A program made the position numbers and the translations under genes. A DNA stretch of 64,000 bases from Calliphora vicina (taxonomy: Eukaryota; Arthropoda; Insecta; Diptera; Calliphoridae): the NCBI RefSeq assembly GCF_958450345.1, contig NC_088781.1:115833431-115897430 (forward strand), written 5' to 3'. The number at the start of each line of letters is the position of its first letter. The first letter of the stretch is position 1. Positions 11,228-21,489 of this stretch are shown here, in pieces. The notes beneath the pieces were generated by a model. That model was not told the DNA's origin. It was given only the letters and a program-made list of their open reading frames with translations, and searched no databases.

Positions 11228-11880
11228 GTAGTTCAAAATATTTTAGTTATTTTTCTCAAAAATTGTATTGGATTCCTAAAATTATTTGAAAAAGTGAACT
11301 CTTTACACTTTGTCCAACCTTTCTCCAATTTGTTATCCCTTCCAAAAAAATGATTTGTCGACTTCATCAAAATAGGTATTTTTTGTGAGATAATTTCATC
11401 GTTGGAGTCAAATCTCTTTATGCCGAACCCTTTCTTTTGGTTTGGAAACAAAAAATAGTCACTCGGGGCTAAATCCGGAGAATTGGGTGGTAGAGGGAGC
11501 AATAAGTAGCCTAATTCATGAATTTTAGACATGGAAACTGCACATGTGTGCACCTTTTGTTCACCCGATTGTGAGCAAACGCGACAGCCATCATGCGGAA
11601 AGCTTTCTTATACCCATGTGATCATTCAAAATTGAAACTACTGAGACATGTGAGGTGCCTATGGCTTCCACAATATATCGCACTTTAAACACCATATCGT
11701 GAATTTTTACAATTGTTTCGGGTGTAGAGACCTCAACAGAGTTTCCAGAACGTTCGGCATCTTTAAAACATATTTTTACCATTGATATTGATGCTGCAGA
11801 GTTCCCATAGTATTTATCAAGCTTAGCCTTGGTTTGGGAGATGGTTTTTTCCGCAAAAAATAATGTTTACTTCCAATGTC
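11228..11880 (-). pseudogene. irritans-like mariner transposase with large internal deletion
   Basis: The N-terminal half reads SQTKAKLDKYYGNSAASISM near 11850-11780, then AERSGNSVEVSTPE and SHVSVVSILNDHMGIRKLSA up to 11591. It then passes, over about 60 bases, straight to SMSKIHELGYLLLPLPPNSP followed by DLAPSDYFLFPN, with the third Asp of a DD34D enzyme, and a C-terminal WTKCKEF. The region with the first and second catalytic Asp is missing, so the protein would be inactive. The copy at 41404-41740 has its deletion at the same place, which suggests a deleted lineage. Confidence 0.8.
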
Positions 11881-11994
11881 TCCTCAAGTCAAGCATTAGT
11901 TTGCTATCAAAGGCTGCCAAACACAAACTAATTGATGCAGCTTGTTCAAATTTTGACAAGAGTCAATTGACAGATGTCTGATGACGGCTGCAGT

Positions 11995-12170
11995 GTTGCG
12001 CTTTCAACATGGGTCTTTCTATACTCTAATTTCCAAAGCCAACGTGGGCTTTGCATACCGAAATTTCTAGAGCAAAAGTGGGTCTTTCTATACTGGAATT
12101 TCCAAAGCCAACGTGGGGGTTTCTATACTCTAATTTCCAAAGCCAACGTGGGCTTTGCATACCTCAGTTT
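11995..12170. repeat. 35-bp minisatellite, array 1 (about five units)
   Basis: About five copies of a unit of the form TTTCTATACT-GGAATTTCCAAAGC-CAACGTGGG, period 35 bases with indels. The same family makes the much larger arrays at 14600-15790, 17445-19275 and 21758-23030. Confidence 0.85.
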
Positions 12171-12469
12171 TATTTCTTTAGTTTGTTGTATTCTGATTGA
12201 CTCATAGGCTTATAAGTGGAAAAGCACTTCGTGAAAATATCATCCACTGCGTTACTGAAACACACGCACTCTTTTGTTTATAATTTACATGATCATTTTG
12301 GATAGTTTTTAACTTCTCAATTCCTGAAAGAAAAAATATAAGAAAACATTATTTCTCTTATAAATGAGTGCTGTAATCACATAAGAAGTGATCAATTCTT
12401 GAATTAGATGAAATATAGAGGAGAAGTAAGGAGATTAGTGTGCACCAGACAATTGACGGATAATAGGTC

Positions 12470-13141
12470 ACCTCGTGGAGATTCCCATGTCTGGCGTTAA
12501 TAGCTAATTGCTATTCCTAATAAAATCGTTAGAATGCATCAAAACTTCATGTCCGATAGTTCAGAAAGTCTATTGAAAGAACGATATCTCAGAAACCTGA
12601 TGCGTAGATCTCCTAGAAAATGGTCTCATCCTCTTCATTCTGACAACTTCTAAAAAAGTCGTTATAGGGCAGGCCAAGTCTCCTCGCATGATTGCTAAAT
12701 TTGTAGTGACCGGTTATCATCGCCACTGCATTACTGATTGGTTTAGTAGGGGCCATATCATTCTGGTAATCATCTTGTCTTAGCTAGCTGATAGTAAAAG
12801 TTACTAATTCGCTGCTTGCATTTAAATATCGGAATCCCGCATAGGAAGTCTATGTCTCCGTCAGGCAGCATGGTGCCATTTTTCGCCAAATCATCAGCAA
12901 CACAGTTGCCTAAAATATTTCCATGTTCACGTACCCAAATAAGTACGACTGTTGAATGTCTCACCATCATATTTAAGGATGTCCAGCATTTCTGACTATA
13001 TTCGAAACTTGTAATAACTGAGCCAGTTAGCCGCCCTTTTAATAGCCGATATTTCAGCTTGAATTGGAATTCTAAAAGATAACCTAATTCCGTATTCCTG
13101 AATGTATAAACCTCCACTCGTTGTGTCAAGTGAAGGTCCAT
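12470..13141 (-). pseudogene. RNase H domain and tail of an I/LOA-type non-LTR retrotransposon
   Basis: The minus strand from 13141 encodes 123 residues including VVLIWVREHGNILGNCVADD, which matches the conserved WVPGHxxIxGNxxADxxA region of RNase H. The tail towards 12470 resembles the tail of the copy at 29410-30060, with similar GTCTCCTMGCATG sequence near 12678 and 29603. The usual WVPG is changed to WVRE. It is a 5'-truncated, decayed copy. Confidence 0.78.
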
Positions 13142-13144
13142 CCA

Positions 13145-14590
13145 TTAATTCCATTTGGGTATGGAAGTTCTCTCATCATTTAAACCAAAATGTTATGGTT
13201 CTTAGTCATATTTATTACCATACTAAGTTGACTTATATCGATCTTCAGCATTGCCGTTTGGATTATAAGCTAGCAGTATATACCAGTGGTCGGCCTTCAT
13301 TGAATATTCCAATAGGGACTTCCGAACTTTGACAATTGATAGCGGCCATATTGTTAAATCTACATCTGTTGAATTGCCAGTTATTCAGTTTGTGTTTCTA
13401 ATTTACCATATTCTGATATAGCGTTCAATAACACTATGAATGGGTACGTCAACAAACAGAATTGTCGAATTTGGAACGATATCAATCCACATGAGATCTA
13501 AGAGCGTTCAATGCATTCCGAAAAAGTCACTGTTTTGTTTGGATTTTGGGCTGGAGGTATCATCGTTGCATATTTATTTGAGAACGACATTGACCTGTCA
13601 TCGCCGTCAACGGAGTCCTAGTTCAACAGGAAGGCGCTACGTACCACACAGCTGATGTAATATTAGACACACGGATGTGAACTGACCACCAAGATTCCCC
13701 CCTTGGGGCACGGACATGCATCTTGGAGAGCTCCACACCTTGATATTGTGCCTCGAGGGGAAATATGGAGCGAAACCGGGGCTCCCAGGTGCACGGACCT
13801 CATTCCTGGTAAGAATTTGATTTATTAAATTCGCAGCTGACTAGAGTCTTATCTAGTACCACGGGGATCCTATGGCCCAAGGACTCCGGTCCTGTAGGAT
13901 AATTGGTGAGGTCACTTCGGTGAGCACGTGGTGGACCTGGTTTAAAACCCAAAGACTGATATTTTTGCTAGTGACAAATTACGGGACACCAATTGAATCT
14001 TACTAGGTGATGTTGCCGATACAACAATGCCATTGAAAGTAGCAGATAGCAACTGGCGTTGTACTCAGGAAATGGTCGTTGGGCTTGGTTCTCGGTCGGC
14101 TGGGAGAGACCATACATCGGACTAGATTACCAGACCGGATGTTGAAGCTTTGATAATTGTCCTGGGCATGTTAGTTGAATAGCTAGCTACGGATGACAGG
14201 GATTAGATAGTCTGAGCTCTCGAGCAAGGGGTTTGTACTTTGATCTCTGCAGTCAATGTACAAGAATTTGCTAATTGAGTGTTCTTTGGAAGTCACTCAA
14301 TGGCGGTGATAGACGCATTGTTTCTATCCGGTGGTAAAACCACAGTCTAGTCCTATGCGGCAGGTACCCACGTAAATCTTAGACACATCTGACCACCGAG
14401 ATTGTTCGATTTGACCTCGTCGGTAAGCCACAAACCACAGCATCCTCAAAGTCAACTTAATCTATGCCAACGGTCAAATTCAGCCGGATTTTTCCGCCAG
14501 AGTCACGGAATATTGGACATTTGGATGTTATATTCCATACATAATGGCATCGATATATAGCGCTTAATGAAATACCCTTTATAACTTCTA
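13145..14590. other. Unassigned block, relatively GC-rich, possible retrotransposon untranslated region
   Basis: The stretch 13640-14560 is clearly less AT-rich than its surroundings and has no long open frame. Two places share TTAGACACA...TGACCACC-type wording (near 13660 and 14380), about 720 bases apart. It resembles an untranslated region of a retrotransposon in texture, but I cannot name the family. Confidence 0.35.
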
Positions 14591-14599
14591 GAACTTGGT

Positions 14600-15790
14600 T
14601 CTTTCAATACAAGAGCAAAGTTGTCTATTTATACTCTTTCTATGCTACAATTTCTAGATCAAACGTAAATTTTTCTATGCTACAATTTCTAGAGTAAACT
14701 TATGTCTTTCTATACAAAACATAAGTTGGATCTTCTATACTACAATTTCTAGATCAAACAAGGATTTTCCATTACAACAATTTTTAGAGCAGTCTTGTGT
14801 CTTTATACTTTAATTTATAGATCAAAAAGAGGAATTTCTATTCTTCAATTTCAAGATCTATACTACAATTTCCAGATCAAGCTCGAGTCTTTCTCTACTA
14901 CAATTTCTAGATCAGACTTGTCTTTTTCTCTGATGTTTCCATCATAAAAATGTTTAACACCGACCACTGTGTAAAATTGTAAAATATGATAATGAGTTGT
15001 AGTGTAGAAGTTTCTATACTTTCTATACTGAAATTTCCAAAGCTAACATGGGGCTTTCTGTACTGAAATTTCCAAAGATAACGTGGGACTTTCTATACTG
15101 GAATTTCCAAAGCTAACGTGGGTCTTTATATACTAGAATTTCCAAAGCTTACGTGGGTGTTTCTATACTAGAATTTCCAAAGCTAACGTGGGGCTTTCTA
15201 TACTGAAATTTCCAAAGATAACGTGGGGCTTTCTATACTGGAATTTCCAAAGCTTACGTGGGCCTTTCTATACTGAAATTTCCATAGCTAACGTGGGACT
15301 TTCTATACTGAAATTACCAAAGCTAACGTGCGCCTTTCTATACTAAATATTCCAAAGCTAACGTGGGGCTTTCTATACTGGAATTTCCAAAGATAACGTG
15401 GGGCTTTCTATACTGAAATTACCAAAGCTAACGTGTGCCTTTCTATACTAAATATTCCAAAGCTAACGTGGGCCTTTCTATACTGAAATTTCCATAGCTA
15501 ACGTGGGACTTTCTATACTGAAATTACCAAAGCTAACGTGCGCCTTTCTGTACTAAATATTCCAAAGCTAACGTGGGGCATTCTATACTGAAATTTCCAA
15601 AGCTAACGTGGGACTTTCTGTACTGGAATTTTCAAAGCTAACGTAGGTCTTTCAATACTGTAATTTCCAAAGCTTACGCCGGTCTTTCTCTACTCTAATT
15701 TCAAGATCAAACGTGAATCTTTCTATCTACAATTTCCAGATCAAACATGAGTCTTTCTCTACTATAATTTCTAGACAAAACTTTGGTTTT
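14600..15790. repeat. 35-bp minisatellite, array 2
   Basis: The core at 15010-15700 has near-identical units of the form CTTTCTATACTGAAATTTCC then AAAGCTAACGTGGGG, 35 bases each. Outer parts (14600-14935 and 15690-15790) have diverged units ending TTTCTAGATCAAAC. Diverged edges around a homogeneous core are usual for unequal exchange in satellites. Confidence 0.9.
14935..15003. repeat. Direct repeat flanking array 2, left copy
   Basis: This segment contains AACACCGACCACTGTGTAAA and GATAATGAGTTGTAGTGTAG. An almost identical segment lies at 15801-15883, after the array core, about 860 bases away. The pair brackets the homogeneous 35-bp core, so the array and flank were duplicated together or expanded between two copies. 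Confidence 0.8.
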
Positions 15791-15800
15791 TCTCTAATGG

Positions 15801-15883
15801 ATAATAATTTCCATCATAAACATTTTTAACACCGACCACTGTGTAAAATTGTAAAATATGATGATGAGTTGTAGTGTAGAGTT
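15801..15883. repeat. Direct repeat flanking array 2, right copy
   Basis: Right partner of 14935-15003; shares AACACCGACCACTGTGTAAA and differs mainly at one base in GATGATGAGTTGTAGTGTAG. Confidence 0.8.
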
Positions 15884-17440
15884 GAGTGGAAGAAGAATAA
15901 AAATGAACCCCTCCGCTCTAATGTTTTTTTGTTTTCATTCTATATACAATTTTGTGTTGTTGCTGTTGCTGTATGACGAGTGTTATTGAACTGTTTGTTG
16001 CTGGCAGCAACCATTGCTTCTGTTGCTGCTGCCATGGTTGCTGCATTAAGTAACGATTTACTCACTCTGTAAATACACAAACATTCTTTCTACTCGTACT
16101 TAGCTATACGTACGAGTATTTCATAGATACATACATGCACTCGCAACACACAGAAAGATATTCATTCGTTTTTTGGTTTTATTTTAGGGGGTTAAGGTTA
16201 AGCAAAAATGCTTGTGTTAGGTTAGTTTTTTGCTCCCATTCTTCCCCACATTCTAACCATCTACAGTGAATGTTGGATGTATTTTTAAAAACGAACATTT
16301 ATTTTATGGAGGGTGTTTCAAATAATATGGAATATGGAAGTGTATGTGTGTGTGTGTGTGTATCTAACAGGAGTTCAGCGAGACAGCGCGTGAGAGTAAG
16401 GGAGAGAGGGAAGGCAGGAGTGGAGGTCATGGCACTGCAGTATATATATTTTAGGAAATTGCAACACTGAACGAAGGTGTTTATTTGAGGGGAGTAAACC
16501 GAGCGAAATATTACAAAAAATAACAACCGAAAAGAACAAAAAAAAAATAAAAATAAACATGAATACAGACTAAAAATAATTGCATGTGTCATCATCGTCA
16601 TTGCCATCATCATCATCATTATGGTTGAATGGTTGGTTGGTTGGCTGGGTTGTGCTGAGCTGTGTTGCCTGAACACAATGTTACTGACCTTGCATAATAA
16701 TGCAATTTTTGTGCAACCATTAAGCACACACCGATACACACTCTCACACACACACAGAATTCAGAAATTTGTAAAATTTGTCAAGAAATTATTTGTTGTG
16801 TCTTTGTTTGTTGTACTTAGTTTATAATTTGATTTGGTTTGGTTTTGTGCAAAGGACCCAGACACAATAAGGACATCTCGACAACAATTTTTGTATCCTC
16901 TCTTTAATACATACATACTCCTATATTTATTCTATTGTGTGATGGGTTGGTTGGTTGGTTGTTTGTCCTTTGCCAACTATTTTACAGGAGAAAGTTGTTA
17001 TATGCAGTCTTGTGCATTTGTTTCCATTATTTTTTGACAAATTTATATTAATGGAATTTTTAATAAAGATATTGAGAAAGCAACAAAAATATCTCATCAA
17101 ATTTTATTACAAAATTCTCTATAGTATTTAAAAAATTTAATATTTAGCTAGAGGAATGAATAAACTTAAATTTTTCAAGCATTTTTTGCAGAATAAAGAA
17201 AATAGTTTTAAAATATTACAAAGAAAAGACAAGATGAAGAATAATGCAATTTACTGGCAATGTTAATGTAATATAAATGGAAGCATCCTTTATTAGTATC
17301 CACTGATTGATTTCGAAGTCCAATTTTCAAGGCAATGTGAAGCTGAATATAGCCTCATCTCACATGAGTTAAATCCGTCGCAGGGGTTCCGGATATTATG
17401 AAATGGATGCACAGCTCTTCAGAAAATTAGGAAATAATTG
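15884..17440. other. No gene recognised; microsatellite-rich island
   Basis: Contains a GTGTGTGTGTGTGTGT run near 16340-16362, CTGTTGCTGCTGCC near 16019, CATCATCATCATCATTATGG near 16604, GGTTGGTTGGTTGG near 16944 and CACACACACA near 16746. No transposon ends or convincing coding frame. Confidence 0.5.
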
Positions 17441-17444
17441 GATA

Positions 17445-19275
17445 TTTCAATAGTACAATTTCTAGAGGAAACATGGGAGTTTCTAAACTACAATTTTTAG
17501 AGCAAATGTGGGTCTTTTTATATTAAAAAATTTAAAGCAATCCTCCATCCTTCCATGCTGAAAATTCTAGAGTAAGGGTGGGACTTTCTAAACTACAATT
17601 CCTACAGCAATCCTGGATCTTTCCATGTTGCAATTTCTAGAGCAAACAGGGGCTTTCTATACTCTAATTTCCAAAGCTAACGTGGGGCTTTCGGTACTCT
17701 AATTTCTAAAGCTAACGTGGGGCTTTCAATACTCAAATTTTCAAAGCTAACGTGGGCCTTTCTATACAGAAATTACTAAAGCTAAAGTGCGCCTTTCTAT
17801 ACTGAATTTTCCAAAGCTAACGTGAGGCTTTCTATACTGAAATTTCCAAAGCTAACGTGGGGCTTTCCATACTGAAATTTCTAAAGCAAACATGGGGCTT
17901 TCTGTACTGAAATGTCCAAAACTAACGTGGGTCTCTCTATACTCTAATTTCCAAAGCTAACGTGGGTCTTTCTATACTCTAATTTTCAAAGCTAACGTGG
18001 GCCTTTCTATACTGAAATTATCAAAGCTAACGTGGGCCTTTCTATACTGAAATTACCAAAGCTAACGTGCGATTTTCTATACTGAATATTCCAAAGCTAA
18101 CGTGCGCCTTTTTATACTGAATATTCCAAAGCTAACGTGCGCCTTTCTATACTGAAATTTCCAAATCTAACGTGGGACTTTCTATACTGAAATTTCCAAA
18201 GCTAACGTGGAGCTTTCTATACTGAAATTTCCAAAGCTAACGTGGGTCTCTCTATACTCTAATTTCCAAAGCTAACGTGGGGCTTTCTATACTGAAATTT
18301 CTAAAGCTAAGGTGGGGCTTTCTATACTGAAATTTCCAAAGCTAACGTGGGACTTTCTATACTGAAATTTCCAAAGCAAACATGGGGGCTTTCTACACTG
18401 AAATTTCCAAAGCTCACATGAGGCTTTCTGTACTGAAATTTCCAAAGCTAACGTGTAGTTTTCTATACTGAAATTTCCAAAGCTAACGTGTAGTTTTCTA
18501 TACTGAAATTTCCAAAGCTCACATGAGGCTTTCTGAACTGAAATTTCCAAAGCTAACGTGGGGCTTTCTACACTGAAATTTCCAAAGCTAACGTGGGGCT
18601 TTCTATACTGAAATTTCCAAAGCTAACATGGGGCTTTCTATACTGAAATTTCCAAAGCTAGCGTGGGGCTTTCTACACTGAAATTTCCAAAGCTAACGTG
18701 GGGCTTTCTATACTGAAATTTCCAAAGCTAACGTGGGGCTTTCTACACTGAAATTGCCAAAGCAAACATGGGGGCTTTCTACACTGAAATTTTCAAAGCT
18801 AACGTGGGGCTTTCTGTACTGAAGTTTCCAAAGCTAACTCTAATTTCCAAACCGAAATTTCTAGCAATCCTGGATCTTTACATGCTACAATTTCGATAGC
18901 AATCCTGGATTATTTCATGCTACAATTTCAGCAATCCTGGATTATTTCATGCTACAATTTCAGCAATGCTGGTCTTTAAATTCTACAATTTCAGCAATCT
19001 TATTCTTTACATTCCACAATTTCGAAAGCAATTCTGTATTATTTCATGCTACAATTTCAGCAATCCTGGGTCTTTACATTCTATAAAGAGTAATACTGGA
19101 TCCTTCCGTGATACAATTTTTAAAGCAAGCCAGGATATTTATATAGATTTGTGCATGCTACAAACTCTAGAGCAATCCTGGATCTTTCCATGCAACAATT
19201 TCTAAATCAAACGTGAGATTTTCTATACTATAATTTTTAAATCAAACGTGCGACTTTCTTTACTACAATATCTAG
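17445..19275. repeat. 35-bp minisatellite, array 3 (largest)
   Basis: The homogeneous core, about 17650-18840, is made of 35-base units (CTTTCTATACTGAAATTTCC plus AAAGCTAACGTGGGG). CGTG starts are exactly 35 apart, for example at 17821 and 17856. The edges are diverged: 17445-17650 with TCTAGAGCAAA-type units, and 18850-19275 with CAATCCTGGAT-type units. Because 35 is not a multiple of 3, one array passes through all reading frames; open frames in it are not evidence of a gene. Confidence 0.92.
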
Positions 19276-19279
19276 TTCG

Positions 19280-20630
19280 AATACCGGACTGTGACGAGAT
19301 GGTCCGCCTAAATTCAATAGACCTGTTCTGTCACGAATCAATATGGAATTTTACTTATCATTATGCGATATAAAAGCATGATCAATCAAATGATGATAAA
19401 AGTAGTTTCTGAAGAACATCCATGTATGCTAGCATATCAAATTTTAAAAAGACTTACACGAAATTCTTCTCCCAGCAAAAGTTGACCAGGATTGAATCTG
19501 GAAAACCGTATGATACTCTATTATCAGAATGCGCAGAAAGCTGATCGTTGCAAAATCTGAAGTCATGTACCAATAAAAACACCAAAAATTACGTTGTTTA
19601 TTTTAAAAGCATGCGACTTTCTGAATTACCTTCATCCTCTTCCATCATCTCTCTAAAATCCATACTTCAGCAGTAATTCTTTAGAAACAAGTTTATCACC
19701 GCGGATATTTTTAAACACCCAATTATAACTATTTATTATTATCATCTAAATTAATGTTAATTGCTTAATACATATTATTAATTTCTTTCTTTAATTTTTA
19801 TTTATTTATTATTTTTTTTTTGTATTTCAGGTAAGCAAGCAACTCATTAGTAAAATTAATGATTAAATAATAATTTTAACAGGTAATTTTTGAAAGTTCA
19901 ATTTTAGCATTCTATAAATTATACAAGTTAATTTTAAACAAAATAAATAAAAGTCATTAATAATCACCGCTGAAGTGTTGAATGAAATATTTATTGTGAA
20001 AACACAGTATTGAAATAATTTTTCTTGTACTACTAAATTGCACAGTAGTGTCATAATAAACGACTAATGCTAAAACTTAAGTATGCAAATATTAGTTATG
20101 GACATGATCAATATTTTCTTTGATATTCTCAATCACTTTTTGTAATGCGAAAAGGAGTAAAATTTTTTTGTATATTTTCTGTTTGTATATTCAAGGTTAA
20201 GTTCTTCTTAAGGTAAATACAAGTTTTCGTATTTCTCGTGTAGCGAAGTGGAAACAGCAGACCTCAGCCTCAATTAGAGTCCTTATCCTGACAATATAGC
20301 AATACTTTTAATGCTGTGCTCCTCGCCTTATCATCAATTAGTAATGTTTTATTCGTTCAATTGTCTTCAGTATCCCACGAACTAAAACTATTTCTTTTAG
20401 ATTGATGAGTGTGACAGCTGTTTAAATCTGTGCTTATTTTTAATCGAAGCATTTAAGTTTCTTGGTTTTTGAAATCGATGGTCACATATTGGTATCTCAT
20501 AACATTCAGCTATTAATAGTCATCATTTGCTCATGTAGACAAAATTTTAACATCGGATTGCTGGACTTCTTGGAATCATTAGCTCCTACTGGCCATATGC
20601 GATCGAAAAAGTCTCTATATAAGCTGCATT
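19280..20630. other. No gene or element recognised; holds a ratchet-like splice motif
   Basis: AT-rich, apparently transposon-free sequence between array 3 and the coding remnant at 20640. The only distinctive signal is the AG/GTAAGC junction at 19830/19831. Confidence 0.5.
19801..19836 (+). promoter_or_regulatory. Candidate recursive-splice (ratchet) site: 3' splice site joined to 5' splice site
   Basis: A T-rich tract (19801-19827), a run of ten T within it, leads to TTTCAG and is immediately followed by GTAAGC. The 3' site ends at 19830 and the 5' site starts at 19831, with no exon between. This matches the Drosophila ratchet-point consensus of pyrimidine tract, YAG, then GTRAGT. Such sites occur inside very long introns. 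The match is seen directly; use in splicing is inference. Confidence 0.5.
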
Positions 20631-20639
20631 CTTCACCCT

Positions 20640-21489
20640 TGTACCTGTGATGGTGACGGTGATGCCCTACTACCATCCACAGTTCTTGCCGAAGAACTTA
20701 GGGCTTCAGCAGTTGGAATTACCTGAGCGACTTGTTGATGAGGTCGCTGATTCTACACCCTTACGAGTGCTTGCCTGGTCGATGTCAGCACCAACACAAA
20801 ATAGCATTTATAGGACCATAAATTTTTACAAAATTTAGCAACATTCTGCTTTTTGAGAAGATACTTCTCCTTTGAGGTAAACGAAGCCGGATTTCTCTTC
20901 TCCATTATATCTAGATAAGCTAGAGATTTCCGTGTTCCGCTCCTTGCTTTCTTTTCCTTGGTCGGTTTTCAAAATTTCACTTGGTGGGGCACTTGGCAAC
21001 ACATCAACGGCCACCAAGCTTGGCGTTCTTAATGCCATGTGGGCGACCTTCTAACAATCTACTCTTTTGGATGCATTTGTCCTCATCGGTAGGAGGTGAT
21101 CCCTCTACCTTCTGACTGTTAGTAGATATCACAGTGATATCTAGCACCTCGTTAGAGGGCCCTTCATGCTCCATTATCTTGACATGAACCTCCGTTAGCG
21201 TAATACTTCTCTCTAAATTGATATCCACATCATCCGCCAAGGACTCCCTTTCATCCCTGAAAGCTGTAGCATCAAACCCAGCTACCCCTTCAGCAGTATC
21301 CACTTCCGTACAATCTACTCCTACTACATCCTTTTCAATTAATCTTTTACCTTCTATCTTGTTCCCACGAATGGCGGTTTGGAGATATGTAAAACCAGGG
21401 GATAAACACAGGATATCAGAACCACAGGATGCACTTAAGCCCTGGCATTTCGACAAGATTATTATGAAGGCGAAGGAAAAGACTATCAC
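20640..21489 (-). pseudogene. Unrecognised coding-like remnant, possibly gag/ORF1-like
   Basis: On the minus strand, 161 codons are open from 21489 to 21004, continuing in another frame for 67 codons (21038-20835) and in a third frame to about 20640. The predicted protein is polar and acidic, then Ser/Pro-rich (for example VESATSSTSRSG). This composition could fit the variable N-terminal part of a non-LTR ORF1 protein, but I see no CCHC knuckle or other defining motif. The opposite strand also has an open frame (21218-21538), so coding status is doubtful. Confidence 0.25.

Noticed and set aside
16299..16751. 150-codon minus-strand open frame
   Set aside because: Composition comes from CA/GT, CAT and T-rich simple sequence; no domain features.
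18287..18550. Open frames translating the 35-bp satellite (also 12000-12200, 21743-22095, 22639-23050)
   Set aside because: The period of 35 is not a multiple of three, so frames rotate and openness depends on which unit variants occur. No start context or non-repeat coding flank supports a protein.
14600..19275. CRISPR-like repeat array
   Set aside because: The 35-bp units follow each other directly without unique spacers, and the setting is eukaryotic. It is a minisatellite.
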